Source of the DNA: Herpetosiphonaceae bacterium
Lineage (GTDB): Bacteria; Chloroflexota; Chloroflexia; Chloroflexales; Kallotenuaceae
Length of the DNA: 41,025 nt
Assembly (NCBI GenBank): GCA_013821605.1
Contig: JACDGP010000042.1
Coordinates: 1 to 41,025, forward strand
Reading direction: 5' to 3'
Shown: one piece after another, positions 1 through 8,609 of the stretch
How the letters are laid out: each line of letters starts with the position of its first letter
Position numbering within the stretch: position 1 is the first letter of the stretch
The notes under the pieces: generated by a model
Told to the model about the DNA's origin: nothing
The model's database searches: none
The model's input: the letters and a program-made list of their open reading frames with translations, nothing else
Program-made: the position numbers and the translations under genes

Positions 1-917
1 GGCTGAACCAACCAACTGACTGCCGGCAACGTGCCAGCTTGGGCATCCTGAAGGAAGTTTGAGTAATTGACGACATTCTTTTGCCAGTCGGGACCATTAC
101 GAATATGGTCGATGGCATCATACGAGGACCAGATATAGCCGGGCTTGTTGTAGTCGGGCGTGTAATACTTCCACGAGAGACCAGCAGCGTCGAGCGAATC
201 ACCGAGCGTGGGGAAGTTGAAACATGGAAATACGTTTTCTGTCGTGCCATCCGCGTGACGCTCTTCGACGGTCGTGCTCGGGACCGAGTCACAGCCCCAG
301 CGCTGCGCAAGCCTGCAAGGCAGGGCACAGAGCGGAACTTCATCGACATCGTCATCTTCACCCGCGATCGACCAGAGATGGTTGGCGAAGCTCGCCCCTA
401 GGATGCTAGAAAAGAAATTGTCGGTCAGTGTGAAGTTCTGGGCATACTTCCAGTATTTGGGGAGATCCTCCTGATACAACTGCGAGTCGGCTTCATCGAT
501 GCCGTGCTGAATGGCACCCGGTATTTGCGAGAACTTATCCATCTTGCCGTTATCGATCGCATTAACGGCGTTAGCATGGAGATGAAAAATGTCGCTCGAC
601 AGGTGATCCGGCTGGTGGTTGAGGGTATGGCGGAGGCCATCGGTGCCGGTATAGGTGGTGGTCCCATTGGCTCCTGGGAAGGTGCCGAAGTAGTTATCAA
701 AGGTGCGATTTTCCTTATCCATAATCACGATATGCTGAAGCGGCGTGGTGCTGGTAGGCGGCTGCACCGCTCCAGTGGTCAGCATTGGTGTAGTAGGTAG
801 GGCAGGCCGTGCAGCGGTGGGCGACCACCCTAGCAGACTCACAACGACGACCAGGAGCAGGACGAGCACGACCATGAGACGAGATACCGGACGGACGTGG
901 ATGGGGGGATGCTCCAT
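1..917 (-). CDS. Secreted phosphoesterase, copy 1 (C-terminus beyond window)
   Basis: The minus-strand frame is open from 917 to the window edge and encodes the first ~305 residues of a phosphoesterase-family (PF04185-type; phospholipase C/acid phosphatase) protein, closely paralogous to the next three genes. Visible features: an N-terminal Sec-type signal (hydrophobic run, then SPTAARPA), the metal-site motif IVIMDKENRTFDNYFG, and GASFANHLWSIAGEDDDVD, whose Ser aligns with the family's nucleophile position (inference). The WDD metal motif would lie outside the window. I chose the ATG at 917 because GGGAG sits 8 nt upstream; an in-frame ATG at 938 is possible but overlaps that ribosome site. 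It is expected to hydrolyse phosphate esters outside the cell; substrate unknown. Confidence 0.88.
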   Translation of the reverse strand, partial: MEHPPIHVRPVSRLMVVLVLLLVVVVSLLGWSPTAARPALPTTPMLTTGAVQPPTSTTPLQHIVIMDKENRTFDNYFGTFPGANGTTTYTGTDGLRHTLNHQPDHLSSDIFHLHANAVNAIDNGKMDKFSQIPGAIQHGIDEADSQLYQEDLPKYWKYAQNFTLTDNFFSSILGASFANHLWSIAGEDDDVDEVPLCALPCRLAQRWGCDSVPSTTVEERHADGTTENVFPCFNFPTLGDSLDAAGLSWKYYTPDYNKPGYIWSSYDAIDHIRNGPDWQKNVVNYSNFLQDAQAGTLPAVSWLVQ

Positions 918-948
918 AACTTTCGCTCCCGGTTTCATGAGGTGATGT

Positions 949-980
949 GCCCCGCCCGCCGGTTGACGTGTAGGCGGGGC
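949..980 (-). other. Hairpin in leader of phosphoesterase copy 1
   Basis: A perfect 8-bp inverted repeat (GCCCCGCC / GGCGGGGC, 16-nt loop) lies between the stop of copy 2 and the start of copy 1. There is no T-run after it on the minus strand, so it may be an attenuator, RNA-stability element or weak terminator. The flanking sequence (CACATCACCT just before the start region) is shared with the leader of copy 2, but the hairpin is not. Confidence 0.4.
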
Positions 981-1068
981 TTGCCAGCTTCGATCAATGG
1001 AAATTCCTTGGGCGTTAGTCAAGCGTTGAATGCGCGGTTCGAATGCGATTTTATCGGGATACCTTTGT

Positions 1069-2451
1069 TCAGTCGCCTGCGCCGTCGTTGGGTCCCGGCT
1101 CTGGACCAGGGGTTATTGGGCAGGTGCGCTTGTTGAGTGGTAGAGGCGGTAAAGGTCTTTGATTGAAGTCCTGCGTGAGCATCAGGCTGTTGGCGGTCCT
1201 GTCCATGTCGGTCAAGGCCGGGAGTGTCCAGTTGTCTTCCACCATCTTCAGCATTGATGAGAAGCTATACATGGTATGGTTGACCCCATGGACCAATGTA
1301 GATTTCGAGTAGGGCGAGATCACCATCGCTGGCTCACGCAGGCCATACATGATCTGTGCATTCGGGCCTTTGGGCGGGACGACATGATCATAGAAGCCAC
1401 CGAAATCATCCCAGACCAGAATAATGGCGGTGTTGGCCCATAAGGTAGGATTGTTCATGATGGCGTTGATCTGCTGCACCGTCCAATTCTCGCCGGCACA
1501 GACACTTTGTGGTGGGTGCTCGCTCACGCTGGTCGGCTCAACTAACCAGCTCACCGCCGGGAGCGTGCCGGCTTGGGCATCCTTGGGAAAGTCTGCGTAA
1601 TTGACGATATTGGTTTGCCAGTCGGGACCATAGCGGATATGCTCGATGGCGTCATAGCTCGACCAGATGTAACCGGGCTTGTTGTAGTCGGGCGTGTAAT
1701 ACTTCCACGAGAGACCAGCAGCATCCAGCGAATCACCTAATGTAGGAAAGTTGAAACACGGAAACACCTTTTCTGTCGTGCCATCTGCGTGACGCTCCTC
1801 GACCCGGGTACTCGCTACCGAGTCACAGCCCCAGCGCTGTGCAAGCTTGCAGGGTAAGGCGCATAGTGGAACACCATCGACATCATCGTCCTCAGCAGCA
1901 ATTGACCAGAGGTGGTTGGCGAAGCTCGCACCCAGAATAGTGGAAAAGAAGTTGTCGGTCAGCGTAAAGTTCTGGGCATACTTCCAGTATTTGGGGAGAT
2001 CGTCTTGGTAAAACTGCGAGTCGGCTTCATCGATGCCATGCTGAATGGCGCCTGGTATTTGGGAGAACTTATCCATTTTGCCGTTATCGATCGCATGAAC
2101 GGCGTCAATATGATCATGCGAAATGTCACCAGACAAACGATCTGGCTGGTGATTGAGCGTGTGACGAAGCCCATCGGTGCCGGTATAGGTGGTGGTCCCA
2201 TTGGCCCCGGGGAAGGTGCCAAAGTAGCTATCAAAGCTACGATTTTCCTTGTCCATGATCACGATATGCTGGATTGGCGTGGTGCTGTCAGGTGGCTGCA
2301 CCACACGGTAGGCCAGCGTGGGTGCAGCCGGCAGGGCGGGTCGTGCTGCCGTGGGCGACCACCCCAGCAGACTCACTGTTACGGCGAGGAGTAGGGCGGT
2401 CACAACCGTGAAACGCGTTACCGGACGGGTGTGGATGGAGGGATGCTCCAT
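1069..2451 (-). CDS. Secreted phosphoesterase, copy 2
   Basis: 460-residue secreted member of the phosphoesterase family (phospholipase C/acid phosphatase, alkaline-phosphatase superfamily). Order: signal peptide with hydrophobic core ~14-30 and cleavage region SPTAARPA; metal motif with E69-N70-R71; TDNFFSTILGASFANHLW with Ser176 at the likely nucleophile position; then WDDFGGFYDHV near residue 350 providing the paired Asp metal ligands; late NHTMYSFSSMLKMVEDNW motif; a Pro-rich and acidic C-terminus. The start at 2451 has GGGAG 8 nt upstream; an ATG seven codons earlier is less likely. It lies 72 nt after copy 3 and 151 nt before copy 1, so co-transcription is plausible. The substrate (phospholipid, nucleotide or other phosphoester) cannot be read from sequence. 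Confidence 0.92.
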   Translation of the reverse strand: MEHPSIHTRPVTRFTVVTALLLAVTVSLLGWSPTAARPALPAAPTLAYRVVQPPDSTTPIQHIVIMDKENRSFDSYFGTFPGANGTTTYTGTDGLRHTLNHQPDRLSGDISHDHIDAVHAIDNGKMDKFSQIPGAIQHGIDEADSQFYQDDLPKYWKYAQNFTLTDNFFSTILGASFANHLWSIAAEDDDVDGVPLCALPCKLAQRWGCDSVASTRVEERHADGTTEKVFPCFNFPTLGDSLDAAGLSWKYYTPDYNKPGYIWSSYDAIEHIRYGPDWQTNIVNYADFPKDAQAGTLPAVSWLVEPTSVSEHPPQSVCAGENWTVQQINAIMNNPTLWANTAIILVWDDFGGFYDHVVPPKGPNAQIMYGLREPAMVISPYSKSTLVHGVNHTMYSFSSMLKMVEDNWTLPALTDMDRTANSLMLTQDFNQRPLPPLPLNKRTCPITPGPEPGPNDGAGD

Positions 2452-2523
2452 AAACTTCGCTCCCGATTTCATAAGGTGATGTGCCCCAGTGCTTCAATTG
2501 CAATTTTGTCGGGAGCTCTCGGA

Positions 2524-3924
2524 TTAGTCCCCGTCTCCCTGGGCCTCGACATCGGCAGGCAGCGCAGGTCCAGAGGATGCTGGACAGGTACGCTGAGTCA
2601 GCGGTAGGGGCGGCAACGGAGTTTGGCTGAAGTCTTGCGTGAGCATCAAGCTATTGGATTGGCCGTCCATAGCCGTCAATGCTGGCAACGTCCAGTTATC
2701 CTCCACCATCTTCAACATCGATGAGAAACTATAAAACGTATGGTTGACCCCATGGACCGGCGTAGATTTAGAGTAGGGCGAGATCACAATCGTTGGCACG
2801 CGCATCCCATACATCGTCTGTCCATTAGGACCCTTGGGCGGCGGGACATGGTCAAAGAAACCGCCAAAATCATCCCAGGTCAGGATAATGGCGGTGTTCG
2901 GCCACAAGGCTGGGTTGTTCATGATGGCGTTGATCTGCTGCACCGTCCAATTCTCGCCGGCGCAGACACTATGTGGCGGGTGATCGTTCGTACCTCCTGG
3001 CGAAACCAACCAACTCACGGCCGGCAGCGTACCGTTTTGTGCATCGCTGAGGAAGTTGGTGTAATTGACAACATTCTTCTGCCAGTCGGGACCATTACGA
3101 ATATGATCAATCGCATCATAGGTGGACCAGATATAGCCGGCCTCGCCCTGGCTGGGAGCATAATACTTCCAGGAGACGCCGGCCGTATCAAGTGTATCAC
3201 CCAACGTGGGAAAGTTGAAACATGGAAATACGTTTTCGATCGTGCCGTCGGGGTGACGCTCTTCGACGGTGGTGCCAGGATATGAGTCACAGCCCCAACG
3301 CTGCTTCGAAGCAGTACACGTGGAGAGGTTGGGACAGGCTGGGATACCATCAACATCATCATCTTGTGCTGCGATCGACCAGATATGATTGGCGAAGCTC
3401 GCCCCCAGAATGTTCGAAAAGAAATTGTCGCTCAACGTGAACCGTTGCGCATATTGCCAGTAGTTCGGCAGATCCGCCTGGTACAGCTGGGAGTCGGCTT
3501 CATTGACGCCATGTTGCATAGCTCCCGGTATCAGAACGAAATGATCCATTTTGCCGTTGTCAATTCCCGTAACGGCATTATCACGGCTATGCCCAATGTC
3601 CGAGGACAATTTGTCCGGCTGGTGATTGAGCGTATGGGTCTTGCCATCGGTCCCCCGATAGGTCGTTGCACCATTGGCGCCTGGGAAGGTGCCGAAGTAA
3701 TTATCAAAGGTACGATTTTCCTTATCCATAATCACGATGTGCTGGATCGGCGTCGTGCTGGCATGCGGTTGCTCCAGCGCAGTGGTCAGCGTGGGTGCAG
3801 CCGGCAGGGCGGGTCGTGCCGCCGTGGGCGACCACCCCAGCAGACCCACGACGACTGCAAGGAGCAGTGCGGTCAGGGCTGCGAGACGTGTTACCGGACG
3901 GGTGTAGATGGGGCGGTACTTCAT
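2524..3924 (-). CDS. Secreted phosphoesterase, copy 3
   Basis: 466-residue paralogue of the neighbouring enzymes, starting MKYRPIYTRPVTRL with a Sec signal peptide. It keeps the family metal and catalytic motifs: MDKENRTFDNYFGTFPGANG, SNILGASFANHIWSIA, TWDDFGGFFDHVPPPKGPN and NHTFYSFSSMLKMVEDNW. It differs from its neighbours mainly by a short Cys-containing insertion after DGIPAC (NLSTCTASKQ) and a Gln/Glu-rich loop where the others have a PDYNKPG-like segment. GAGAGA lies upstream of the ATG. The 31-nt gap to copy 4 suggests one transcript running from copy 4 leftward. Confidence 0.92.
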   Translation of the reverse strand: MKYRPIYTRPVTRLAALTALLLAVVVGLLGWSPTAARPALPAAPTLTTALEQPHASTTPIQHIVIMDKENRTFDNYFGTFPGANGATTYRGTDGKTHTLNHQPDKLSSDIGHSRDNAVTGIDNGKMDHFVLIPGAMQHGVNEADSQLYQADLPNYWQYAQRFTLSDNFFSNILGASFANHIWSIAAQDDDVDGIPACPNLSTCTASKQRWGCDSYPGTTVEERHPDGTIENVFPCFNFPTLGDTLDTAGVSWKYYAPSQGEAGYIWSTYDAIDHIRNGPDWQKNVVNYTNFLSDAQNGTLPAVSWLVSPGGTNDHPPHSVCAGENWTVQQINAIMNNPALWPNTAIILTWDDFGGFFDHVPPPKGPNGQTMYGMRVPTIVISPYSKSTPVHGVNHTFYSFSSMLKMVEDNWTLPALTAMDGQSNSLMLTQDFSQTPLPPLPLTQRTCPASSGPALPADVEAQGDGD

Positions 3925-3955
3925 AGCTTCTCTCTCATTTTAATGAGTAAACCTA

Positions 3956-5338
3956 TCAATCGCCATCTTCGTTGGCGTCTGGAGGCTCGGAGCCAGCAAA
4001 CGCTGGGCACGTGCGCTGAGTCAGTGGTAAGGACGGCAACGGCGTTTGGTTAAAGTCCTGGGTAAGCATAAGGCTGTTGGACTGGCCGTCCACATCCGTG
4101 AGCGCTGGCAAGTTCCAATTGTCCTCTACCATTTTCAACATCGATGAGAAAGTGTAGAACGTATGATTGACGTGGTTCCCTTGCGAACTCGAGTAGGGTG
4201 AGATCACCATGGCCGGCACGCGGATCCCGTACATCGTCTGGCCATTGGGACCCTTGGGTGGCGGGACATGGTCATAAAAGCCGCCGAAATCATCCCAGAC
4301 GAGGATAATGGCAGTGTTGGGCCATAAGGCTGGGTTATTCATGATGGCATTGATCTGCTGCACCGTCCAATTCTCGCCATTACAAATACTGGCCGGTGCA
4401 TGCTCGCTCACCTTGGTTGTCTCAACCAACCAGCTCACCGCCGGGAGCGTACCGGCTTGGGCATCCTTGAGGAAATCGGTGTAATTAACGACATTGGTTT
4501 GCCAGTCGGGGCCATTACGAATATGGTTAACCGCATCATAGGTGGACCAGATATAGCCCTGTACACCCTTATTCGGTGCGTAGTACTTCCACGAGACGCC
4601 GGCAGCATCAAGCGAATCACCGAGCGTGGGAAAGTTGAAACACGGAACGACCTGTTCCGTCGTGCCGTCTGGGTGACGCTCTTCGACCGTCACGCCGGTT
4701 GGCGAGTCACAGCCCCACTTCTGGGGCAGACCATGACAACCTGTGCCACACTGCGGAATACCATCGACGTCGTCGTCTTCACCCGCAATCGACCAGATAT
4801 GGTTGGCAAAGCTGCCACCCTTGATGCTCGAAAAGAAATTGTCGGTTAGGGTAAAGTTCTGAGCGTACTGCCAGTAGTTCGGAATATCCGATTGATATAC
4901 CTGAGAGTCGGCTTCATCGACGCCGTTTTGGATAGCGCCCTGCAGTTTGGAGAACTTATTCATTTTGCCGCCATTGATCGCCAAGTCAGCGTCAGCATGA
5001 TTATGAGCAATGTCGCCAGACAAACGGTCCGGTTGGTGATTGAGCGGGTGCACGTTGCCATACACACCCGTAAAGGTCATTGCACCATTGGCATTTGGGA
5101 AGGTGCCAAAGTAGCTATCAAAGCTGCGGTTTTCCTTATCCATGATCACAATATGTTGGATTGGTGTCGTGCTAGCATGCGGCTGCATCAAGGCAGTAGT
5201 TAGCGTTGGTGCCGGCAGCACGGCGGGTCGTGCAGCAGTGGGTGACCACCCCAGCAGACCCACAACGACGACAAGGAGCATGGCGGTCAGGGTCGTGAGA
5301 CGCGTTACCGGGCGCGTGTGGATGGGACGATACTCCAT
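3956..5338 (-). CDS. Secreted phosphoesterase, copy 4 (first in array)
   Basis: 460-residue paralogue and probable promoter-proximal gene of the array. It has a signal peptide, MDKENRSFDSYFGTFPNANG, KGGSFANHIWSIAGEDDDVDG, VWDDFGGFYDHVPPPKG and NHTFYTFSSMLKMVEDNW. A Cys pair in QCGTGCHG replaces the corresponding segment in copies 1-3. I start it at 5338 (MEYRPIHTRPV) because AGGAGAG lies 5 nt upstream and the other copies align there; an open frame continues 19 codons further upstream without support. Function is inferred as extracellular phosphoester hydrolysis, possibly phosphate scavenging. Confidence 0.92.
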   Translation of the reverse strand: MEYRPIHTRPVTRLTTLTAMLLVVVVGLLGWSPTAARPAVLPAPTLTTALMQPHASTTPIQHIVIMDKENRSFDSYFGTFPNANGAMTFTGVYGNVHPLNHQPDRLSGDIAHNHADADLAINGGKMNKFSKLQGAIQNGVDEADSQVYQSDIPNYWQYAQNFTLTDNFFSSIKGGSFANHIWSIAGEDDDVDGIPQCGTGCHGLPQKWGCDSPTGVTVEERHPDGTTEQVVPCFNFPTLGDSLDAAGVSWKYYAPNKGVQGYIWSTYDAVNHIRNGPDWQTNVVNYTDFLKDAQAGTLPAVSWLVETTKVSEHAPASICNGENWTVQQINAIMNNPALWPNTAIILVWDDFGGFYDHVPPPKGPNGQTMYGIRVPAMVISPYSSSQGNHVNHTFYTFSSMLKMVEDNWNLPALTDVDGQSNSLMLTQDFNQTPLPSLPLTQRTCPAFAGSEPPDANEDGD

Positions 5339-5661
5339 AACTTCTCTCCTGGTTACAAGAGTAAATATGGTCGGCACTTCAGCCGAATCCTGCATGCGTT
5401 CCGCATGACATCTCCTAATATCATATAGAACCGTGTAACGACAGCGTTAGCTACTTGTGAATGCCTGTCGCCAACACGTCCCCTTGAAAATGGTGGTTCG
5501 CTTTATAAAAGAAGGAGGAAGGTATTAACCTTCGGAACAATTATATACCGAAACATCGGAAAGTCAAAAAACCGTAGGGCTACCAGTTGCTCAATCGCGA
5601 CAGAAAGATGTCGACGATGGTTTTGACTATAGCATTTATGTACAGAGTTTGAAGATGCCAA
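5339..5661. other. Gene-poor region with leader hairpins upstream of phosphoesterase array
   Basis: Together with the fragment at 5662-5877 this is the longest gene-poor stretch (539 nt). Read on the minus strand it is the leader/promoter region of the phosphoesterase array. Two compact dyads lie close to the gene: TCGGC/GCCGA (5371-5386) and CATGCG/CGCATG with a 3-nt centre (5393-5407). No convincing -35/-10 pair was identified. Short open frames on both strands have no recognisable family features. Confidence 0.45.
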
Positions 5662-5877
5662 TTGGTCCAACGTGGCCAGGCACCAAAGGTACTTGGGAGC
5701 CTCAATAGTACGAACACGGTGCTTGAACTGCTCGCCCACCTTGGCGTTCGTAACGTCGCTTCTATCCGACTAATGCTACCAAAATCTGAGGTGCAGGCCC
5801 TGGAGTTTGCTGACCAGCGCCCCGTCTGGTACATTTTGAGTAGTGAGAAAATGCTAGTTGATAAGGAAGCTTGCTTG
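5662..5877 (+). pseudogene. Possible remnant of a UTRA-like regulator domain
   Basis: The frame that becomes the pentapeptide protein is open upstream from a TTG at 5662, adding 72 residues. The segment around LGVRNVASIRLMLPKSE and then ADQRPVWYI weakly resembles the effector-binding UTRA domain of GntR-type regulators (a mPtpeEA-like stretch followed by a PV.. strand). No DNA-binding domain precedes it and there is no ribosome site at 5662. It may be a decayed gene fragment fused in frame by chance, or simply non-coding. Recognition is tentative. Confidence 0.22.
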
Positions 5878-6729
5878 ATGGGGAACACATTGCATTGGCG
5901 TCCAACTCGACGAGGTATGGTACAAACCCTTCTAGGGATGACGCTCATTGCTAGCATCATTCTACTTCTGAAGCAGGAAGGCCGCACAACTACTCAGGGT
6001 AACGTGGGTGCTTCTACTCTTCAGACCTATTACGACAACATGTCGGACCTCATGAACAACGGCCACTTGCGTACGGCAGAGCCACAGTCGGAAACGCGAA
6101 ACACTGCTCGCGCCAGCACACTATCAGTGCTCCATCAACTTGATGCCGAGGGGAAAGCACAAGTTATCCACTTTTTATACGAAGCCAACGTCATCAGTGG
6201 TGCACAGCCGGTCGTTCCACTTCAATTAGCGGAGCTCCAAAATGCCAACCTGCACAGTGCCAACTTGCAAAATGCCAACTTGCAAAATGCCAACTTGCAA
6301 AATGCCAACTTGCAAAATGCCAACTTGCAAAATGCCAATCTCCGTTTTGCCAACCTCCAAAGTGCCAACTTCCAGAGTGCCGACCTCCGTTCTGCCGACC
6401 TCCGTTTCGCCGATCTCCATTTCGCCGACCTCCGAGGGGCCCAGCTTTTAAGCGCTAAGCTCCAAGGGGCCAAGCTGCCGGGTGCTAACCTCCAAGGAGT
6501 CCAGCTCCCAAGTGCCCAGCTTCCAAGTGCCAACCTGCAAAGCGCCAATCTCCAAGCGGCCAACCTGCAAAGTGCCAATCTCCACGGGGCCAACTTGCAA
6601 AGTGCGAACCTGCAAAGTGCGAACCTGCAAAGTGCGAACCTGCAAGTCGCTACCTACGATAGCAACACACGGTGGCCTGATGGCTTCGACCCGCAAGCTG
6701 CCGGAGCCAAGCAAAAGGATACGCCATAG
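5878..6729 (+). CDS. Membrane-anchored pentapeptide-repeat protein
   Basis: 283 residues. Basic N-terminus (HWRPTRRG), one membrane segment (~18-33), then a region with YYDNMSDLM...LRTAEP...ARASTLSVLHQLD...KAQVIHFLYEANVI. This is the conserved linker commonly placed before repeats in large cyanobacterial/Chloroflexota pentapeptide proteins. From ~117 to ~256 there are about 28 tandem A(N/D)LQx-type pentapeptides predicted to fold as a right-handed quadrilateral beta-helix. I start at the ATG at 5878 because AAGGAAG is 8 nt upstream and the family linker follows; the longer frame is described separately. Molecular role unknown; the repeats are probably cytoplasmic. Its end faces the next gene convergently, 35 nt apart. 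Confidence 0.85.
   Translation: MGNTLHWRPTRRGMVQTLLGMTLIASIILLLKQEGRTTTQGNVGASTLQTYYDNMSDLMNNGHLRTAEPQSETRNTARASTLSVLHQLDAEGKAQVIHFLYEANVISGAQPVVPLQLAELQNANLHSANLQNANLQNANLQNANLQNANLQNANLRFANLQSANFQSADLRSADLRFADLHFADLRGAQLLSAKLQGAKLPGANLQGVQLPSAQLPSANLQSANLQAANLQSANLHGANLQSANLQSANLQSANLQVATYDSNTRWPDGFDPQAAGAKQKDTP
6232..6651 (+). repeat. Tandem 15-bp repeats encoding pentapeptides
   Basis: The coding repeats are also repeats at DNA level. Four consecutive identical 15-bp units (AATGCCAACTTGCAA) fill 6271-6330, and three identical units (AGTGCGAACCTGCAA) fill 6601-6645; the rest are diverged versions. Each unit encodes one pentapeptide, so gain or loss of units keeps the frame. Identity beyond what the protein requires implies recent duplication or slippage. 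Confidence 0.85.
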
Positions 6730-6764
6730 CCTATGCCCAGCACAGTCGCTAGTGTTAGCAAGCG

Positions 6765-7706
6765 TTAGGGGCATGTGGTACCACTGCAATTGTTGGGAGT
6801 ATTGTTTGCAAGGGTCGCATTCGAGAATATCAGTGTGCCATAGTCATTGAAGATACCGCCGCCGTCGAACGACGCCGTGTTACCGGAGATACTGCTGTTC
6901 TCGACCGTGACCGAGGCTTGAATTTGGTTGTAAAGGCCACCACCGTATAGCGCCGTGTTGCCGGAGAGCGTGCTGTTCTGGAGCGTCAGCGTGCTGTTGT
7001 TCTCGTTATAGATGCCACCCCCATACAACGCCATGTTGCCGGAGACCGTGCTGTTCTGGAGCGTTAGCACGCCGTGGTTGTAGATACCCCCGCCGGAGCC
7101 ACCGGTACTCTCTGCATTGCCGTTGGTGATGGTCACGCCAGCGAGCGTCACGCTGCCGCTCGTGATCGTCAACACCTGACCGGCCCCGCCGCCATTCAGC
7201 GTGGTCGTCGTTGCACCGGCCCCCGACAGGACGACATCACGACCCGTAGTGAGGTGGACTAAATAGTAGGTACCGGCAGCCAGACTAATCGTTGCGCAGG
7301 AGGCGTCATCGACAGCGGTCTGAATAGTGGGATAGGGGCCGTTGCCTTTAGGATTGACCGAGCACATTCCTGCCCCTGTGCCCGTAGGCGTCGCGGTGCT
7401 GGCGCTCGTGGGCGTTCGCGACGGCGTCGAGGTGCTGGTCGGGACTGAGGTGGTCGTGTTCGTTGGCGGTGTGGTGCTCGTCGGCGTTTGCATCGGAGCA
7501 TTCGTGCTGGTTGGCGTTATGGTGGGTACAACGGTCGCTAGGTTGCCGTCTTTAACAACAAGCGGTAGGTATGCAAGTTGAGCGGAAGACATGGCAGAAG
7601 GCGTAACTCCCGCTTGTGCCGCAGTGCTTGAGCTATATAGAATGGGCAAGGCAGCAACGACCGCTACGATGCCGACTAGGATCACTCGTGAGACCCAACC
7701 CTTCAT
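6765..7706 (-). CDS. Stalked parallel beta-helix surface protein
   Basis: 313 residues. A signal peptide or membrane anchor (residues ~5-30) is followed by a short PSAMSSAQLAYLPLVVKDG segment and a Thr/Pro/Ser stalk (~60-112, TPTST-like). The rest forms a beta-helix domain with PMP-like repeats (GGGIYN, LTLQNSTVSGN, ALYGGGIYN) after a start motif CSVNPKGNGPYPTIQTAVDDA. Such domains are found in adhesins, polysaccharide-binding proteins and polymorphic membrane proteins; no catalytic residues are evident. The start at 7706 has AGGAGAAGCT directly before it; the frame extends 14 codons further without support. Likely exported to the cell surface. Confidence 0.82.
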   Translation of the reverse strand: MKGWVSRVILVGIVAVVAALPILYSSSTAAQAGVTPSAMSSAQLAYLPLVVKDGNLATVVPTITPTSTNAPMQTPTSTTPPTNTTTSVPTSTSTPSRTPTSASTATPTGTGAGMCSVNPKGNGPYPTIQTAVDDASCATISLAAGTYYLVHLTTGRDVVLSGAGATTTTLNGGGAGQVLTITSGSVTLAGVTITNGNAESTGGSGGGIYNHGVLTLQNSTVSGNMALYGGGIYNENNSTLTLQNSTLSGNTALYGGGLYNQIQASVTVENSSISGNTASFDGGGIFNDYGTLIFSNATLANNTPNNCSGTTCP

Positions 7707-7880
7707 AGCTTCTCCTACTAGTTCAGGACTAACCTTCCCTCGTAACAAACGTCGCGAGAACTCCGGTTATCCTAACCGTAGCCGTCAAGTATACACGTCG
7801 GTTGTCGCGTCGTGTGTGCGCTGCCGGCTGCATTGGCCCAACTGACAGCCAGGAGCACCCTGATTTGCTGCTGAAAGTGC

Positions 7881-7909
7881 TTGCACCGCACCCACTCTTG
7901 GGCTACACT
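7881..7909 (+). promoter_or_regulatory. Promoter of pgsA (leaderless geometry)
   Basis: TTGCAC (7881-7886) and TACACT (7904-7909) are separated by 17 bp. The expected transcription start, ~7 nt after the -10 box, falls within 1-2 nt of the pgsA ATG at 7918. No Shine-Dalgarno sequence precedes that ATG. Confidence 0.6.
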
Positions 7910-7917
7910 AAGCGTAG

Positions 7918-8544
7918 ATGAGGAGCAACGCCGTGCGGATTCCATGGAACCCAGCTAACATTCTGAGTTTTGGTCGTCTGCTGGCCACGTTGCCCTTGAT
8001 CCTCTTGATTCTGCGCTCGACACATCTTAGCTTGTTTATCTCGGCTCTCTTGTTTGTGGTGATGGCCGTCACCGACACCGTCGACGGTCGCTTGGCACGC
8101 CGCTATGGTTGGGTGAGCAACCTCGGCATCTTCCTTGATCTCACTGCCGACAAGGTGTATACCTCGGCAGCCTTGATCGGGATGGTCGCGATCGGCTTGC
8201 TGCCCAGCTGGATTGCAATTGTGATCATCACGCGGGAGTTCATTGTGGCCGGCTTGCGTTCCTTCGCTGCTGCAGAAGGAACCGTTATTCCATCTGATCG
8301 GTGGGGCAAGCACAAAATGCTGCTGACGATCATTGCGATTGTCTGGATGCTGCTGTGGGGTAGTGCGGGCCTGGCTCCAGGCACCCATCTAACGCCCTTC
8401 CCGGCCTTTGATACCTACCTCATCTTGCGTTTGATAGCCTTCCTGCTCCCGCTCGGCTTCTGGATCATGATCGCAGCTGTCCTACTAACCGTCTTTTCGG
8501 GCTATGACTACCTGCGCAAAGCGGCCGGCTTATTTACTGCCTGA
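7918..8544 (+). CDS. pgsA: CDP-diacylglycerol--glycerol-3-phosphate 3-phosphatidyltransferase
   Basis: 208-residue integral membrane enzyme that makes phosphatidylglycerophosphate from CDP-diacylglycerol and glycerol-3-phosphate, the first committed step to phosphatidylglycerol and cardiolipin. The CDP-alcohol phosphatidyltransferase signature D-x2-DG-x2-AR-x8-G-x3-D-x3-D is complete (D53, D56, G57, A60, R61, G70, D74, D78). About six hydrophobic segments are present, and ITREFIVAGLRSFAA and DRWGKHKM match the PgsA subfamily rather than phosphatidylserine synthase. Length is typical. The uracil-DNA glycosylase follows but has its own promoter. Confidence 0.92.
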   Translation: MRSNAVRIPWNPANILSFGRLLATLPLILLILRSTHLSLFISALLFVVMAVTDTVDGRLARRYGWVSNLGIFLDLTADKVYTSAALIGMVAIGLLPSWIAIVIITREFIVAGLRSFAAAEGTVIPSDRWGKHKMLLTIIAIVWMLLWGSAGLAPGTHLTPFPAFDTYLILRLIAFLLPLGFWIMIAAVLLTVFSGYDYLRKAAGLFTA

Positions 8545-8566
8545 GACCAGCCCGTGGGGACCGCGC

Positions 8567-8595
8567 TTGATACCACGACGGCTCTCCGGTATACT
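8567..8595 (+). promoter_or_regulatory. Promoter of the uracil-DNA glycosylase gene
   Basis: TTGATA (8567-8572), 17-bp spacer, TATACT (8590-8595): an excellent housekeeping-type promoter. The predicted start near 8602 leaves a leader of only about 8 nt before the ATG at 8610, and no Shine-Dalgarno sequence is present. Confidence 0.65.
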
Positions 8596-8609
8596 TCTCC
8601 CACGAACAA

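Noticed and set aside
425-700. Antisense open frames opposite the phosphoesterases (also near 1912-2394, 3364-4053, 4892-5203)
   Set aside because: They look conserved only because the four genes they oppose are paralogues; there is no ribosome site or domain.
5503-5739. Minus-strand 78-residue frame
   Set aside because: No ribosome site, no family features, and it overlaps the other fragment; treated as non-coding.
6271-6330. Possible CRISPR-like short repeats
   Set aside because: Units are contiguous with no spacers and encode an in-frame pentapeptide repeat.
6222-6593. Cys/Leu-rich repeat frames on both strands of the pentapeptide region
   Set aside because: Frame shadows of the 15-bp repeats; low-complexity sequence without start signals.
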